A program made the translations under genes and the position numbers. From Gemmiger sp. An194 (GTDB taxonomy: Bacteria; Bacillota; Clostridia; Oscillospirales; Ruminococcaceae), in the NCBI RefSeq assembly GCF_002160145.1, contig NZ_NFKA01000026.1:1-34940 (forward strand): a stretch of 34,940 nucleotides of DNA, read 5' to 3'. The notes beneath the pieces are model-generated. The model saw only the letters and a program-made list of their open reading frames with translations. It had not been told where the DNA came from and made no database searches. Position 1 is the stretch's first letter. Each line of letters starts with the position of its first letter. Below are positions 26,917 to 34,868 of the stretch, one piece after another.

Positions 26917-29880
26917 TTAAAAAAACCAGGAGGGGAGCCAGCGGGCGGAGGCGATCCAGGTTTCGGATACCGAGATGCCGGTCACCGCCGGGTAGAACCA
27001 GAGGAACACCGCTGCCGCCGCAATCAGAACGCACAGGGCGATTCTCCGCGCAAGCTGCGGCCGGTCATGGTCCAGCTTGGACAGCATCAGGGCAAGCCCC
27101 GCCACCGCAAACCACAGGCTGGGGAAATAATGGTACAGGAAGGTGCACCGGGTCACCAGTACCCAGGGCAGCAGCTGCGCCAGATACAGCACCAGCACAC
27201 TTCCCTGCGCCCGGCATGCCCGCCCGCTGATCTGCCGCCAGACCAACGCGCACAGCCCGGCCAGCGCCGCCCACCATACGATGGGATTGCCCATGCCCGC
27301 AATGGTCCCCCGCATCCCCGCAGGCAGCCCGCTGGCAGAATAATACCATACAGGGCGTAATAACAATGGCCAGGTATACCAGTTGGATTCATAGGGATGG
27401 GTGCTCTTGAGCTGACTGTGGTAGTTGAACATGGTCAGCTGACACTGCCACCACTCGCCCAGGCTGAAGCCGCCTTCCCGCCACCAGTAGGGCAGATAAG
27501 CCAGCACGTAAATCATCAGCGGAATCAGCACGAAGAAGAGCACACCGCCCATCAGGGCAATGGCCAGCTCCCTGCTGAAGCCCGGCTTCTTCTGCCGCCA
27601 GCGGGCCCACAGCACGCCGAAATACAGCACCGCCAGCCCGGCCCCGGCATAGATGCCGGTCCACTTGCTGGCCGCGCCCAGGCCGAAGGAAACACCAGCC
27701 AGGGCCATGGGCAGGATGCTGTTATCCACACCTTTGGTCAGCACGCTCTGGCAGTACCAGAGCATGAAATAGGCTCCCAGCAGGATAAAGAAGGTACCGT
27801 AGATGTCGATGGTGGCAATCCGGCTCTGGGCATAGCGCATCAGATCCAGCCCGGCCAGAAGGGCCGCAAAACCCGCCCACCGGGGCGACCGGGTAAGCCG
27901 CCGCACAAAGAGATACAGCACCGGCACCAGCGCGATGCCGAACAGCGCGCCCGCCACACGCCAGCCGAAGCCGGTCATGCCGAACACCGCGATGCCCAGC
28001 ATGATGAACACCTTGCCCAGCGGCGGGTGGGTGGTCTCGTACACCGGCATACCATGCAGATGCTCGTAGGCGGTGCGGCCGTGGTAGATCTCGTCAAAAT
28101 ACATGCTGTTTTTGTAGCTGATGGTGTCCGGCACCAGATTCTGCTCGTCGAACAGTGCCCCGCTCTCGCCGGTCACGGCCAGGCATTCGCCCGCGTCGTT
28201 CTTGAAGGCCAGCTCCATCAGGCTGGCATCGGTGAGGGTGATGGTGTAGGTCTCGCTGTCGGTAACCGGCAGCGACAGCCAATGGAACACGTTGCCGTAG
28301 TCCAGCGCCTGGTTCACCAGCTCGGTGCCCCGACTGTCGGTCACGGTGAGCTGACCGCTCCAGTTGATCTGGGGATAGATCCACAGGCTGGAGGCCTCGC
28401 CCTCCACCTGTACGGTGTAGGTCTTGGTCCCCTGCACCACCTCCGGGTTCTGAGGCGCGGTGAAGTCACCCAGATTCATCAGGCTTACCACTCCCACCAG
28501 CACAGTGCCCGCCAGCAGCCAGAGCAGCTCCGGCCGGGTCCAGCGGGGCTGGGGTGCGGGCGCGGTAAGGGCAGGCTCCGGGGAGGGTTGCAGCGCACAG
28601 ATCTTTTCGCCGCGGCACAGCCGCAGGCAGGCCAGCCAGACCATCACGGTGCCCACCAGGTTGGCCAGGCTCACCACCGCGATCATCACACGGGCGGTGT
28701 CGCTGGTGAGGAACTGGTCCTCGGTGCCGTTGGAAGCCAGCACCAGCGCCAGATTGAGCAATGTGGACATGCTCAGCACTGCGGTGCCCGCCAGCAGCTT
28801 GCGGTCCGCCCAGCGGGCCACTGCCGCCAGCAGCAGTGCCAGCGCCGGGATCAGATACCGCTCGTGCATCCGGTGGCTCAAGCAGAAGATGGCAACCCCG
28901 TAAAAGCCCGCCAGCAGCATGGGGCAGAACCGGCCGCTGCGCACACTGATCCAGGCCAGATACAGCATGGCGACGGTGGCGACCAGAATGCCCACAGTGC
29001 CCAGCATCTGCCAGGTGATGGGCGTGCCGAACACGCCCTCGGTCTGCACGATCCAGTTGCCGCCCAGCAGGGTGATCAGATTAAAGCCGTTCACGCTGGC
29101 ATAGGGATAACTGGCCACGGTTCCGGTGTACTTTTCCACCAGCCAGTCCATGGGCTGGTCACCCCAGAAGGGCAGTGCAAAGGCCAGCACCACCGCCACA
29201 GACAAAACAGCTCCCAGCGCCGCGCGAACCACTACCCTGCCCCGCTCGGCCACAGGGCCGGTGAACAGAGGCAACGCAAAGCAGACCGCCAGCACCGGCC
29301 CGAACAGCAAAGCCTGGGGCTTCAGAGCCAGCGCCAGACCGTACAGCAGGGCGGCGGGCAGATATTTTTTCCGGCTCAGCAGCCAGAACACCCCCACCAG
29401 GCAGAGGGCAGGCACGCTGTCCACCTGCTTCCAGACGGCGGTGTCGTACAAAAAGGCCGGACAGAAGGCGACGAGCACCGCGATGAGCATGGCCCGCTTT
29501 TCGTTCAGATGGGTGCGGGCGATGTGCCAGATCAGAGCGGTCAGGCCCACATCACACAGGATGGGTACACTGCTCAGCAGCAGCACAAAGCCCTTGCCGC
29601 TCACATCCATGCCCAGCAGCTTGCCCAGGCTGCCCAGCACCCAGAGCACCAGCATATAGCCGGGGGGATAATCCGCAAAATATTCCGGGGAATAGAACTG
29701 GCCCGGGCCCAGATCCGCCAGGCGCTGCGCCCAGGCGGTGAAGCAGGCCACATCGGTGGAATAGCCCTCGGTGACCAGGGTCAGCCCGATGCGCAGCACA
29801 GCGGCGCAGATCAGCAGCACCAGCAGACCGTTGGGCAATCGCCGGTCACTCCGGCGAACATGTGGTTTGGCGTTTGCCAT
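26917..29880 (-). CDS. Two-module GT-C / PMT-like glycosyltransferase
   Basis: A 987-residue polytopic protein made of two GT-C modules. The N-terminal module (about 1-490) has an Asp motif after the first helix (STDVACFTAWAQRL) and ADYPPGYM. The C-terminal module (about 590-987) is protein O-mannosyltransferase-like (GT39): YFDEIYHGRTAYEHL with the acidic pair, THPPLGKVF and the AQSRIATIDIYGTFF segment. A soluble beta-rich stretch (about 500-590) joins them. Such enzymes move sugars from a polyprenyl phosphate donor to acceptors outside the membrane. The ATG at 29880 follows AAAGGAGAGAG. The function is inferred; donor and acceptor are unknown. Confidence 0.85.
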   Translation of the reverse strand: MANAKPHVRRSDRRLPNGLLVLLICAAVLRIGLTLVTEGYSTDVACFTAWAQRLADLGPGQFYSPEYFADYPPGYMLVLWVLGSLGKLLGMDVSGKGFVLLLSSVPILCDVGLTALIWHIARTHLNEKRAMLIAVLVAFCPAFLYDTAVWKQVDSVPALCLVGVFWLLSRKKYLPAALLYGLALALKPQALLFGPVLAVCFALPLFTGPVAERGRVVVRAALGAVLSVAVVLAFALPFWGDQPMDWLVEKYTGTVASYPYASVNGFNLITLLGGNWIVQTEGVFGTPITWQMLGTVGILVATVAMLYLAWISVRSGRFCPMLLAGFYGVAIFCLSHRMHERYLIPALALLLAAVARWADRKLLAGTAVLSMSTLLNLALVLASNGTEDQFLTSDTARVMIAVVSLANLVGTVMVWLACLRLCRGEKICALQPSPEPALTAPAPQPRWTRPELLWLLAGTVLVGVVSLMNLGDFTAPQNPEVVQGTKTYTVQVEGEASSLWIYPQINWSGQLTVTDSRGTELVNQALDYGNVFHWLSLPVTDSETYTITLTDASLMELAFKNDAGECLAVTGESGALFDEQNLVPDTISYKNSMYFDEIYHGRTAYEHLHGMPVYETTHPPLGKVFIMLGIAVFGMTGFGWRVAGALFGIALVPVLYLFVRRLTRSPRWAGFAALLAGLDLMRYAQSRIATIDIYGTFFILLGAYFMLWYCQSVLTKGVDNSILPMALAGVSFGLGAASKWTGIYAGAGLAVLYFGVLWARWRQKKPGFSRELAIALMGGVLFFVLIPLMIYVLAYLPYWWREGGFSLGEWWQCQLTMFNYHSQLKSTHPYESNWYTWPLLLRPVWYYSASGLPAGMRGTIAGMGNPIVWWAALAGLCALVWRQISGRACRAQGSVLVLYLAQLLPWVLVTRCTFLYHYFPSLWFAVAGLALMLSKLDHDRPQLARRIALCVLIAAAAVFLWFYPAVTGISVSETWIASARWLPSWFF

Positions 29881-29955
29881 GATCTCTCTCCTTTTCACAC
29901 GCACGGCCGCACCGTGCGGGGATGGCCCACCCAAACTGTGGACACTCTTATGTTC

Positions 29956-29985
29956 AGTATAGTCAAAACGTCCTGCTCATTGCAA
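29956..29985 (-). promoter_or_regulatory. Promoter of the PMT-like gene
   Basis: On the minus strand TTGCAA (29980-29985) and TATACT (29956-29961) are 18 bp apart, about 75 bases upstream of the start codon. Confidence 0.55.
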
Positions 29986-30040
29986 GGGGCAGGGTGTGGT
30001 TTTCCTGTGAAAACGAAACAAGAGTACAAAAACAGGGCAC

Positions 30041-30079
30041 AAAAAAGCCGGATGCGGTGAAGCCTTCACCACACCCGGC
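30041..30079 (-). terminator. Terminator of cysS
   Basis: On the minus strand GCCGGGTGTGGTGAAG pairs with CTTCACCGCATCCGGC (mostly matched) and is followed by six T residues (complement of 30041-30046). Confidence 0.88.
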
Positions 30080-30134
30080 AAACCGTCGGATCGCAGGGCC
30101 GCCCCGCTTGGGAGCGAGCCCAGTATGTGATATT

Positions 30135-31535
30135 TTAAGAAATTTTAGACACTTTGGGGCCCTGAGCGGTGTCTTCCACCTGCCAGCCCATCTCGGTGAT
30201 CTGGGCGCGCAGAGCGTCGGCGGTGGCCCAGTCCTTAGCCTTCTTGGCGGCGGCGCGGCGCTCCACCAGCTCCATCACCTCGGCAGGCACCTCGTTGGTC
30301 TTGCGGTTGTACAGCAGGCCCAGCACGCCGGTCAGCTCGTCGAACACCTCAGCGGCATTGGTCAGCGCAGCCTTGGAGGCCTCCTTGCCCAGGGTGTTGA
30401 TCTCCTTCACCAGCTCAAAGATGGCGGCCAGCGCATCCGGGGTGTTCAGATCGTCGTCCATGGCGGTGTTGAACTTGGCCTTGGCGGCGGCAGCCTTCTC
30501 CACCAGTACCTCGCTGCCGGTCTCGGCGGCGTTCTTGATGAGGAAATCCAGATTCTCGCGGCAGGTATACAGCCGCTCCAGGCTGGACTTGCAGGACTGG
30601 ATCAGCTCCACGGTGTAGTTCAGCGGCATGCGGTAGCCCGCGGTGAGCAGGAAGTAACGGATGGGCTCATAGCCGTAAGCGTCGGCAATCTCACGCACAG
30701 TGAAGAAATTGTTGGCGCTCTTGCTCATCTTGTGGTTGTCGATGTTCAAAAAGCCGTTGTGCATCCAGTAGCGGCTGAAGGTGCAGCCGTTGGCGCACTC
30801 GGACTGGGCGATCTCGTTCTCGTGGTGGGGGAAGATCAGGTCCTGACCACCGCAGTGCAGGTCGATGGTCTCGCCCAGATGCTTGCGGGCCATGGCGCTG
30901 CACTCAATGTGCCAGCCGGGCCGGCCGGGGCCGTAGGGGCTTTCCCAGGCGGGCTCGCCGGGCTTGGCGGCCTTCCAGACCGCGAAATCCGCCGGGTCCT
31001 CCTTCAGGTCGTCGTCCATCTGGCTGCGCAGCTCACGGTTGCCGCTCTCCAGGTCCTCCAGGTTCAGGTGGCTCAGCTTGCCGTACTCCTTGAACTTTCT
31101 GGCCCGGAAATACACGTCGCCGTTCTTGGCCACATAGCCGTAGCCCTTTTCGATGATGTCGGCCACGATGCCCAGGATCTCGTCGATGTGCTCGGTGGCG
31201 CGGGGACGCACGCTGGGTGCCAGCACGTTCAGGCCCTCGCTGTCCTTGATATACTCGGCCTCGTAGCGGCGGGCGACCTCCTGCATGGGCACGCCTTCCT
31301 CCTGGCCCTTCTTAATCAGCTTGTCGTCAATGTCGGTGATGTTGGAAACGTAGATCACCTTATTGCCCTGGTACTCCAGATACCGGCGCAGGGTGTCGAA
31401 CACCACCATGGGCCGGGCGTTGCCGATGTGGATGAAATTGTACACGGTGGGGCCGCACACATAGATGCGGTACTCGCCGGGCTTCTGCGGGATGAACTCC
31501 TCTTTTTTGCGGGTGAGGGTGTTAAAAATCTGCAT
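30135..31535 (-). CDS. cysS: Cysteinyl-tRNA synthetase
   Basis: A 466-residue class I synthetase of the usual length. It has the zinc ligand Cys27 in YVCGPTVYN, the HIGH-like HIGN (36-39), the GWHIECSAM and HCGGQDLIFPHHENE segments and KMSKS (269-273). It charges tRNA-Cys with cysteine in the cytoplasm. The ATG at 31535 follows AAGGAGCG. No T-box is seen in the short leader. It has its own promoter and terminator. Confidence 0.98.
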   Translation of the reverse strand: MQIFNTLTRKKEEFIPQKPGEYRIYVCGPTVYNFIHIGNARPMVVFDTLRRYLEYQGNKVIYVSNITDIDDKLIKKGQEEGVPMQEVARRYEAEYIKDSEGLNVLAPSVRPRATEHIDEILGIVADIIEKGYGYVAKNGDVYFRARKFKEYGKLSHLNLEDLESGNRELRSQMDDDLKEDPADFAVWKAAKPGEPAWESPYGPGRPGWHIECSAMARKHLGETIDLHCGGQDLIFPHHENEIAQSECANGCTFSRYWMHNGFLNIDNHKMSKSANNFFTVREIADAYGYEPIRYFLLTAGYRMPLNYTVELIQSCKSSLERLYTCRENLDFLIKNAAETGSEVLVEKAAAAKAKFNTAMDDDLNTPDALAAIFELVKEINTLGKEASKAALTNAAEVFDELTGVLGLLYNRKTNEVPAEVMELVERRAAAKKAKDWATADALRAQITEMGWQVEDTAQGPKVSKIS

Positions 31536-31595
31536 ACTGCTTCGCTCCTTGCTCTGCGCAACGGCCCCATGGCCCGGCGCAGTTTCAATGGTATC

Positions 31596-31624
31596 ATTAT
31601 ACCAGCCTTTGGCGGTTTGCGCAA
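31596..31624 (-). promoter_or_regulatory. Promoter of cysS
   Basis: On the minus strand TTGCGC (31619-31624) and TGGTATAAT (-10 at 31596-31601) are spaced by 17 bp and include an extended -10. Confidence 0.65.
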
Positions 31625-31644
31625 CGGCGGACCGGACCTTTTGG

Positions 31645-31690
31645 CAAAAACAAAACGCCCGGCGATCCGCAGATCGCCGGGGCGCGTTTG
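31645..31690 (-). terminator. Terminator of corA
   Basis: On the minus strand CCCGGCGATC and its complement (around 31656-31684) form a stem with loop TGCG, followed by GTTTTGTTTTTG. It separates corA from cysS. Confidence 0.85.
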
Positions 31691-31712
31691 TACTTTTGAA
31701 AACCGTTCTCGG

Positions 31713-32648
31713 TTACAGCCACTTCTTCCAGCGGGCCAAAAAGCCTGCGCCCAGAGTAGCCAGCACGGCAATGACCACCACGATCACAAAGCCGAAGGGA
31801 TTCTCGGCGAAGGGCACCGGCACGTTCATGCCCCACAGGCTGGACACGATGGTGGGCACCGTGAGGATGATGGTCACGGCAGCCAGCAGCTTCATCACGA
31901 TGTTCAGGTTGTTGGAGATCACGGAGGCGAAGGCATCCATGGTGCCGGACAGAATGTCCCGGTAGATGCTGCTCATCTCCATGGCCTGCTTGTTCTCGAT
32001 GATTACGTCCTCCAGCAGATCGGTATCCTCGGGGAAGTCCCGCACAAAATCCATGCGCAGCAGCTTCTCCAGAACGATCTCGTTGCCCTTCAGGGAGGTG
32101 GAGAAGTACACCAGGCTCTTCTCCAGGCCCAGCATCTGGATGAGCTCTTTGTTCTTCATGCTCTTGTGCAGCTCGTTCTCCACGCGGGTGCTGGCCTTGT
32201 CCACCTGGCGCAGGTAGAACAGGAACAGGCTGGCGTTGCGATAGAGCATCTGCAGGGCCATGCGCTTGCGCTTCTTGGTGCTGCAGGCCTTGACCAGACC
32301 CTCCATGAAGGCCCGGGGCAGCGCGGTCTCCTTCAGAGAGACAGTGATGATGTTATCCTCGGTGAGCACGATGCCGAAGGGAATGGTGGAATACACAAAG
32401 CTGTGGCCCTCGGTCTGCACGATGGGGGTGTCCACGATGATGAGGATGTGGCCGTTGTCCTCCACTTCAATACGGCTGCGTTCCTCTTCGTCCAGCGCGG
32501 CCCGAACCAGGTCCGGGTCCACATGCAGCTGGGCGCAGACCCGGCCGATCTCCTTCTCGTTGGGGTCGCACAGGTTGATCCAGGAGCCGGGCAGGATCTG
32601 GTCCTGCTCCAGCATACGGCCGCTGTCGCTCAGATAAATATTCAACAT
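31713..32648 (-). CDS. corA: CorA-type Mg2+ transporter
   Basis: A 311-residue member of the CorA family. A long cytosolic domain (1-245) is followed by two membrane helices (about 250-271 and 286-305). The selectivity motif GMN (273-275) sits in SSLWGMNVP between them, and the C-terminus is basic (ARWKKWL), which closes the pore at high Mg2+ in the known pentamers. It takes up Mg2+, possibly Co2+ or Ni2+. The ATG at 32648 follows GCAGGTG, which can be hidden by an upstream complement in the leader. It is monocistronic behind an unusually long leader with a small ORF. Confidence 0.95.
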   Translation of the reverse strand: MLNIYLSDSGRMLEQDQILPGSWINLCDPNEKEIGRVCAQLHVDPDLVRAALDEEERSRIEVEDNGHILIIVDTPIVQTEGHSFVYSTIPFGIVLTEDNIITVSLKETALPRAFMEGLVKACSTKKRKRMALQMLYRNASLFLFYLRQVDKASTRVENELHKSMKNKELIQMLGLEKSLVYFSTSLKGNEIVLEKLLRMDFVRDFPEDTDLLEDVIIENKQAMEMSSIYRDILSGTMDAFASVISNNLNIVMKLLAAVTIILTVPTIVSSLWGMNVPVPFAENPFGFVIVVVIAVLATLGAGFLARWKKWL

Positions 32649-32657
32649 AAAAAAACA

Positions 32658-32737
32658 CCTGCTTTCTCAAACTTACCGGTTCTTCTCCCGGCTGTGTTTG
32701 CGGCGCACGGCATTACAGCCGCCCCCCGAAAAGCAGG
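32658..32737 (-). promoter_or_regulatory. Potential helix sequestering the corA ribosome binding site
   Basis: In the minus-strand RNA, CCUGCUUU (complement of 32730-32737) is perfectly complementary to AAAGCAGG (complement of 32658-32665), which contains the corA ribosome binding site. The helix would enclose 64 nt with its own GC-rich pairings. It begins 15 nt after the stop of the leader ORF, close enough for a ribosome there to interfere. Whether it forms is unproven. Confidence 0.5.
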
Positions 32738-32741
32738 CTCC

Positions 32742-32759
32742 GCGCTCATAATTCAGCGC
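32742..32759 (-). other. Hairpin holding the leader ORF stop codon
   Basis: On the minus strand GCGCT and AGCGC pair around GAATTATG, so the stop codon of the leader ORF spans the hairpin's 5' arm and loop. It adjoins the sequestering strand for the corA ribosome binding site. Confidence 0.45.
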
Positions 32760-32833
32760 AGAATGCAGGGTAAGGCAGCAAAGCCGGTTCCGCTGATAAA
32801 ACGATCCACACATCTACTGGGGTCGCCGTCCAT
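32753..32833 (-). CDS. Leader peptide upstream of corA, 26 codons
   Basis: An ATG at 32833 on the minus strand follows AAGGAG (complement of 32842-32847) with the ideal spacing of eight bases and opens a 26-codon frame that begins MDGDPSRCVDRF and ends PCILR. It lies inside the corA leader, between its promoter and the corA start. The N-terminus carries two Asp residues and a Pro among the first five residues. In enterobacteria, short acidic or proline-rich N-termini (MgtL) weaken ribosomes at low Mg2+, and the corL ORF controls corA; similarity here is of position and composition only. It could be a chance ORF, but the ribosome binding site is among the best in the window. Confidence 0.6.
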   Translation of the reverse strand: MDGDPSRCVDRFISGTGFAALPCILR

Positions 32834-32866
32834 GCTGTCATCTCCTTGCATTGAATTTTTTGCAGT

Positions 32867-32915
32867 GGGCCTTTCGGCCCTCAATTAGTGTATGCCCGCC
32901 GGACAGGTTTGTCAA
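32867..32915 (-). promoter_or_regulatory. corA promoter and 5' hairpin
   Basis: On the minus strand a consensus TTGACA (32910-32915) lies 17 bp before TACACT (32887-32892). Transcription would begin near 32880, right at a GGGCC-GAAA-GGCCC hairpin (32867-32880) that may protect the 5' end. The untranslated leader before corA is therefore about 230 nt. Confidence 0.72.
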
Positions 32916-32927
32916 GCCATAAAACGC

Positions 32928-32953
32928 CAAAAAACGACGCTTTTTGGCGCTAC
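32928..32953. repeat. Hairpin upstream of the corA promoter
   Basis: CGCCAAAAA and CTTTTTGGCG pair around a short spacer. The surrounding 32916-33040 holds further GGCAAA/GCCAAAA motifs but no gene that I can support. Confidence 0.4.
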
Positions 32954-33041
32954 GCGGTAAAAAGCGGGTAAAAAGGCCAAAAATGCCCCAAAACGGGCAA
33001 ATTCGGCCCGGTTTGGGGCACGGCGGCGGGATTGCTCCGGC

Positions 33042-33087
33042 AAAAAAGAAAGCCGGGGAAACCAGCTGCTTCGCTGGCCTCCCCGGC
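33042..33087 (-). terminator. Terminator of the 3D-domain protein gene
   Basis: On the minus strand GCCGGGGAGGCCAGC pairs with GCTGGTTTCCCCGGC around a 6-nt loop and is followed by TTTCTTTTTT. It lies 24 bases past the stop codon. Confidence 0.92.
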
Positions 33088-33111
33088 ACGGGTTACTGGG
33101 TTTTGCGGGCC

Positions 33112-34155
33112 TCAGCCCATCACATACACGTTCACTTCCTGCACACCGTTCATCAGCGCTTCGGAGAAGCTGTCGTAGAACAGGTCCACCAGGCAGCTGC
33201 CGTTCAGCAGCGAAGCGCCTGTGTCGGTGGCGATGGCATAGCCGTAAACCAGCTTGCCGTCGGTGCTGGTGATATAGAGCTTGGTGCCGTACGGGATGAG
33301 GGCGGGGTTCACGGCAACGGTGCCGCAATACAGGCCCAATCCGGAAGCGCCCCGGCCCCGGCTGGCACTGTAGCCGGTGGCCCGGCCGGTGTACACCGCC
33401 GTGTAGCCGGTGGGCACGCCGTCCACCACCTCAGGACCTTCCAGCGGCGAAACCGGCGCCCCTGCCTGATAGGCCTTGATGATGGTGTTCTGGGGTGCCA
33501 CGGTCTGCACCACGCTGATCACCTGGCTGGATTCCACCACGCCGTCCACCACGCGCTCGCGGTGGGTGATCTGGTTGGTGCCCTCGTGCCCCTGCTGCAC
33601 CAGCTGGGTCCGGTTGCGGTTCCTGTAGAACAAGCTGGTGTACACATACTCGGTCTCGTAGGGGATGGATTCCTCCACCACGGTGTCCCGGTATTCCACC
33701 CGGTGTACCTGGATGCTCAGGCCGTCGGAAATGGCGGTGTGCAGGCTGGGCTCGGTGTAATCGTGCTCACCCAGCTCCACGCCGCAGGCGGCCAGTGCGT
33801 CGTTCACGGTGCCGTTGACCAGGCGCAGCTGGTGGGTCTGGCCGTCCGCGGTGACGGTGAGGTCCAGCGCCCGCTGGATGCTCAGACTGGCCTGATTGCC
33901 CTTGTAGGCGGTGTAGTGCACATCGTCGCCCTCCTCAGCCACGATGCCGCTCAGCTGCATGAGCTGCTGCGGGTCGTCCAGGTGGGTCATAACCACCTCG
34001 CTCGCGCCCTCGGAATCGGTGATGCGCACCAGATGCAGCGCCTGATGCAGGCCGATCAGGGTGAGCGCCAGGCAGCCCACGGTAATCAGGCAGGCCCACA
34101 CCTTGACCGGCACCGCCAGAACCAGGCGGCGCAATTTGTTGATGATCGTAATCAT
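33112..34155 (-). CDS. DUF348/G5/3D-domain cell-wall protein (YabE-like)
   Basis: A 347-residue exported protein. A basic N-terminus and a membrane helix (about 13-32) act as uncleaved anchor or signal. DUF348-type repeats follow (about 70-150: LDLTVTADGQTHQLRLVNGT and GLSIQVHRVEYRD), then a G5 domain (about 150-215), and a C-terminal 3D domain (about 262-347) with RATGYSASRG, VNPALIPYGTKLYI and the Asp-bearing ATDTGA and VDLFYDS motifs. The 3D domain resembles lytic transglycosylase MltA and is found in YabE and resuscitation-promoting-type proteins, so peptidoglycan cleavage is likely. ATG at 34155 follows TTAGGAGATTGC; an 80-codon longer frame lacks a ribosome binding site and would cross the promoter. 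Confidence 0.88.
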   Translation of the reverse strand: MITIINKLRRLVLAVPVKVWACLITVGCLALTLIGLHQALHLVRITDSEGASEVVMTHLDDPQQLMQLSGIVAEEGDDVHYTAYKGNQASLSIQRALDLTVTADGQTHQLRLVNGTVNDALAACGVELGEHDYTEPSLHTAISDGLSIQVHRVEYRDTVVEESIPYETEYVYTSLFYRNRNRTQLVQQGHEGTNQITHRERVVDGVVESSQVISVVQTVAPQNTIIKAYQAGAPVSPLEGPEVVDGVPTGYTAVYTGRATGYSASRGRGASGLGLYCGTVAVNPALIPYGTKLYITSTDGKLVYGYAIATDTGASLLNGSCLVDLFYDSFSEALMNGVQEVNVYVMG

Positions 34156-34299
34156 GCAATCTCCTAACGTTCCATGCTGGCGGGCAATGGGGGCCAAAAC
34201 GGCCCGCCGGCGGCCTGGAACATGGGGCCAGACCGCGCCCTGCTTTCGATGGCCCGAAGCCTTTGCCGGCAAATGCGGGCTGTTCCGGGCACTTGTGGC

Positions 34300-34329
34300 A
34301 TTGTAGCAAAAGCGGACCGGAGCCGTCAA
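34300..34329 (-). promoter_or_regulatory. Promoter of the 3D-domain protein gene
   Basis: On the minus strand TTGACG (34324-34329) and TGCTACAAT (-10 at 34300-34305) are separated by 18 bp with an extended -10. The leader is about 140 nt. Confidence 0.55.
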
Positions 34330-34868
34330 ACGGGAAAGCTCCGCCGTTTTTTGCCGCATGCTTTCAAATTTCGCCGAAATATATTTACCGTTCACTGTTG
34401 CTTTTAAAATTCTCGCTTTTTCGGCTTTTTTCTTAAGATTTCTTAAGATTCAAACCGATTGTATCAATATCGCCTCCTTTTGTACAACATAAATTCCCGC
34501 TGCCGCTCACAGAATCCTCTGGCAGGATTTTGTGCAGCTTCCACAATTTTTATTCCGATTATGGATTTTTCCTCGCTCATGCAAGCCGCTGCAATTTGCT
34601 AAAACGCCTCCGCTTTTCTTCCGGCCCCGGTGCTTTTCCGCCTGTTTTTCGGGCATGACCCGGCCCCGTTTTCCGGGTCTGATTCTGATTGTATCCCCTG
34701 CCGCCGGGCATATTTTGCCGAAGGGTGCCCTGTGCTGTTTTTCCCTTTTTTCCACGGCTGCTGCGCCCGGTTATACTCCGCTTTTTTCAGGCAGTGCGCC
34801 TTCACCGACAGGTGCAAATCATGGGGCGATATCCATATATAATGTAATATATAAATATCCTATATCAT
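34330..34868. other. Intergenic region, no gene recognised
   Basis: About 540 bases with lower GC and no frame that has both a ribosome binding site and protein-like composition. The notable features are the perfect tandem pair TCTTAAGATT at 34431-34440 and 34441-34450, each containing the palindrome CTTAAG, and an AT-rich stretch of TATA-like words at 34828-34868. Confidence 0.6.
34431..34450. promoter_or_regulatory. Tandem TCTTAAGATT pair, possible regulator site
   Basis: Two exact 10-bp copies lie side by side, one helical turn apart, the spacing favoured by OmpR/PhoB-type response regulators. No regulated gene is identified. Confidence 0.35.

Noticed and set aside
31536-31601. T-box riboswitch before cysS
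   Set aside because: The leader from the predicted promoter is only about 55 nt, too short, and has no T-box sequence or terminator.
32746-32841. Alternative 31-codon ORF in the corA leader starting at the upstream ATG (MTAWTATP...)
   Set aside because: AAGGAG directly abuts this ATG with no spacing, while the ATG eight bases further is ideally placed.
32649-32890. M-box (ykoK) Mg2+ riboswitch upstream of corA
   Set aside because: I looked for the conserved M-box core segments in the leader and did not find them; the leader is instead explained by a small ORF and simple helices. A covariance-model search would settle this.
34507-34755. 82-codon minus-strand frame in the intergenic region
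   Set aside because: No ribosome binding site, non-ATG start and no recognisable features.
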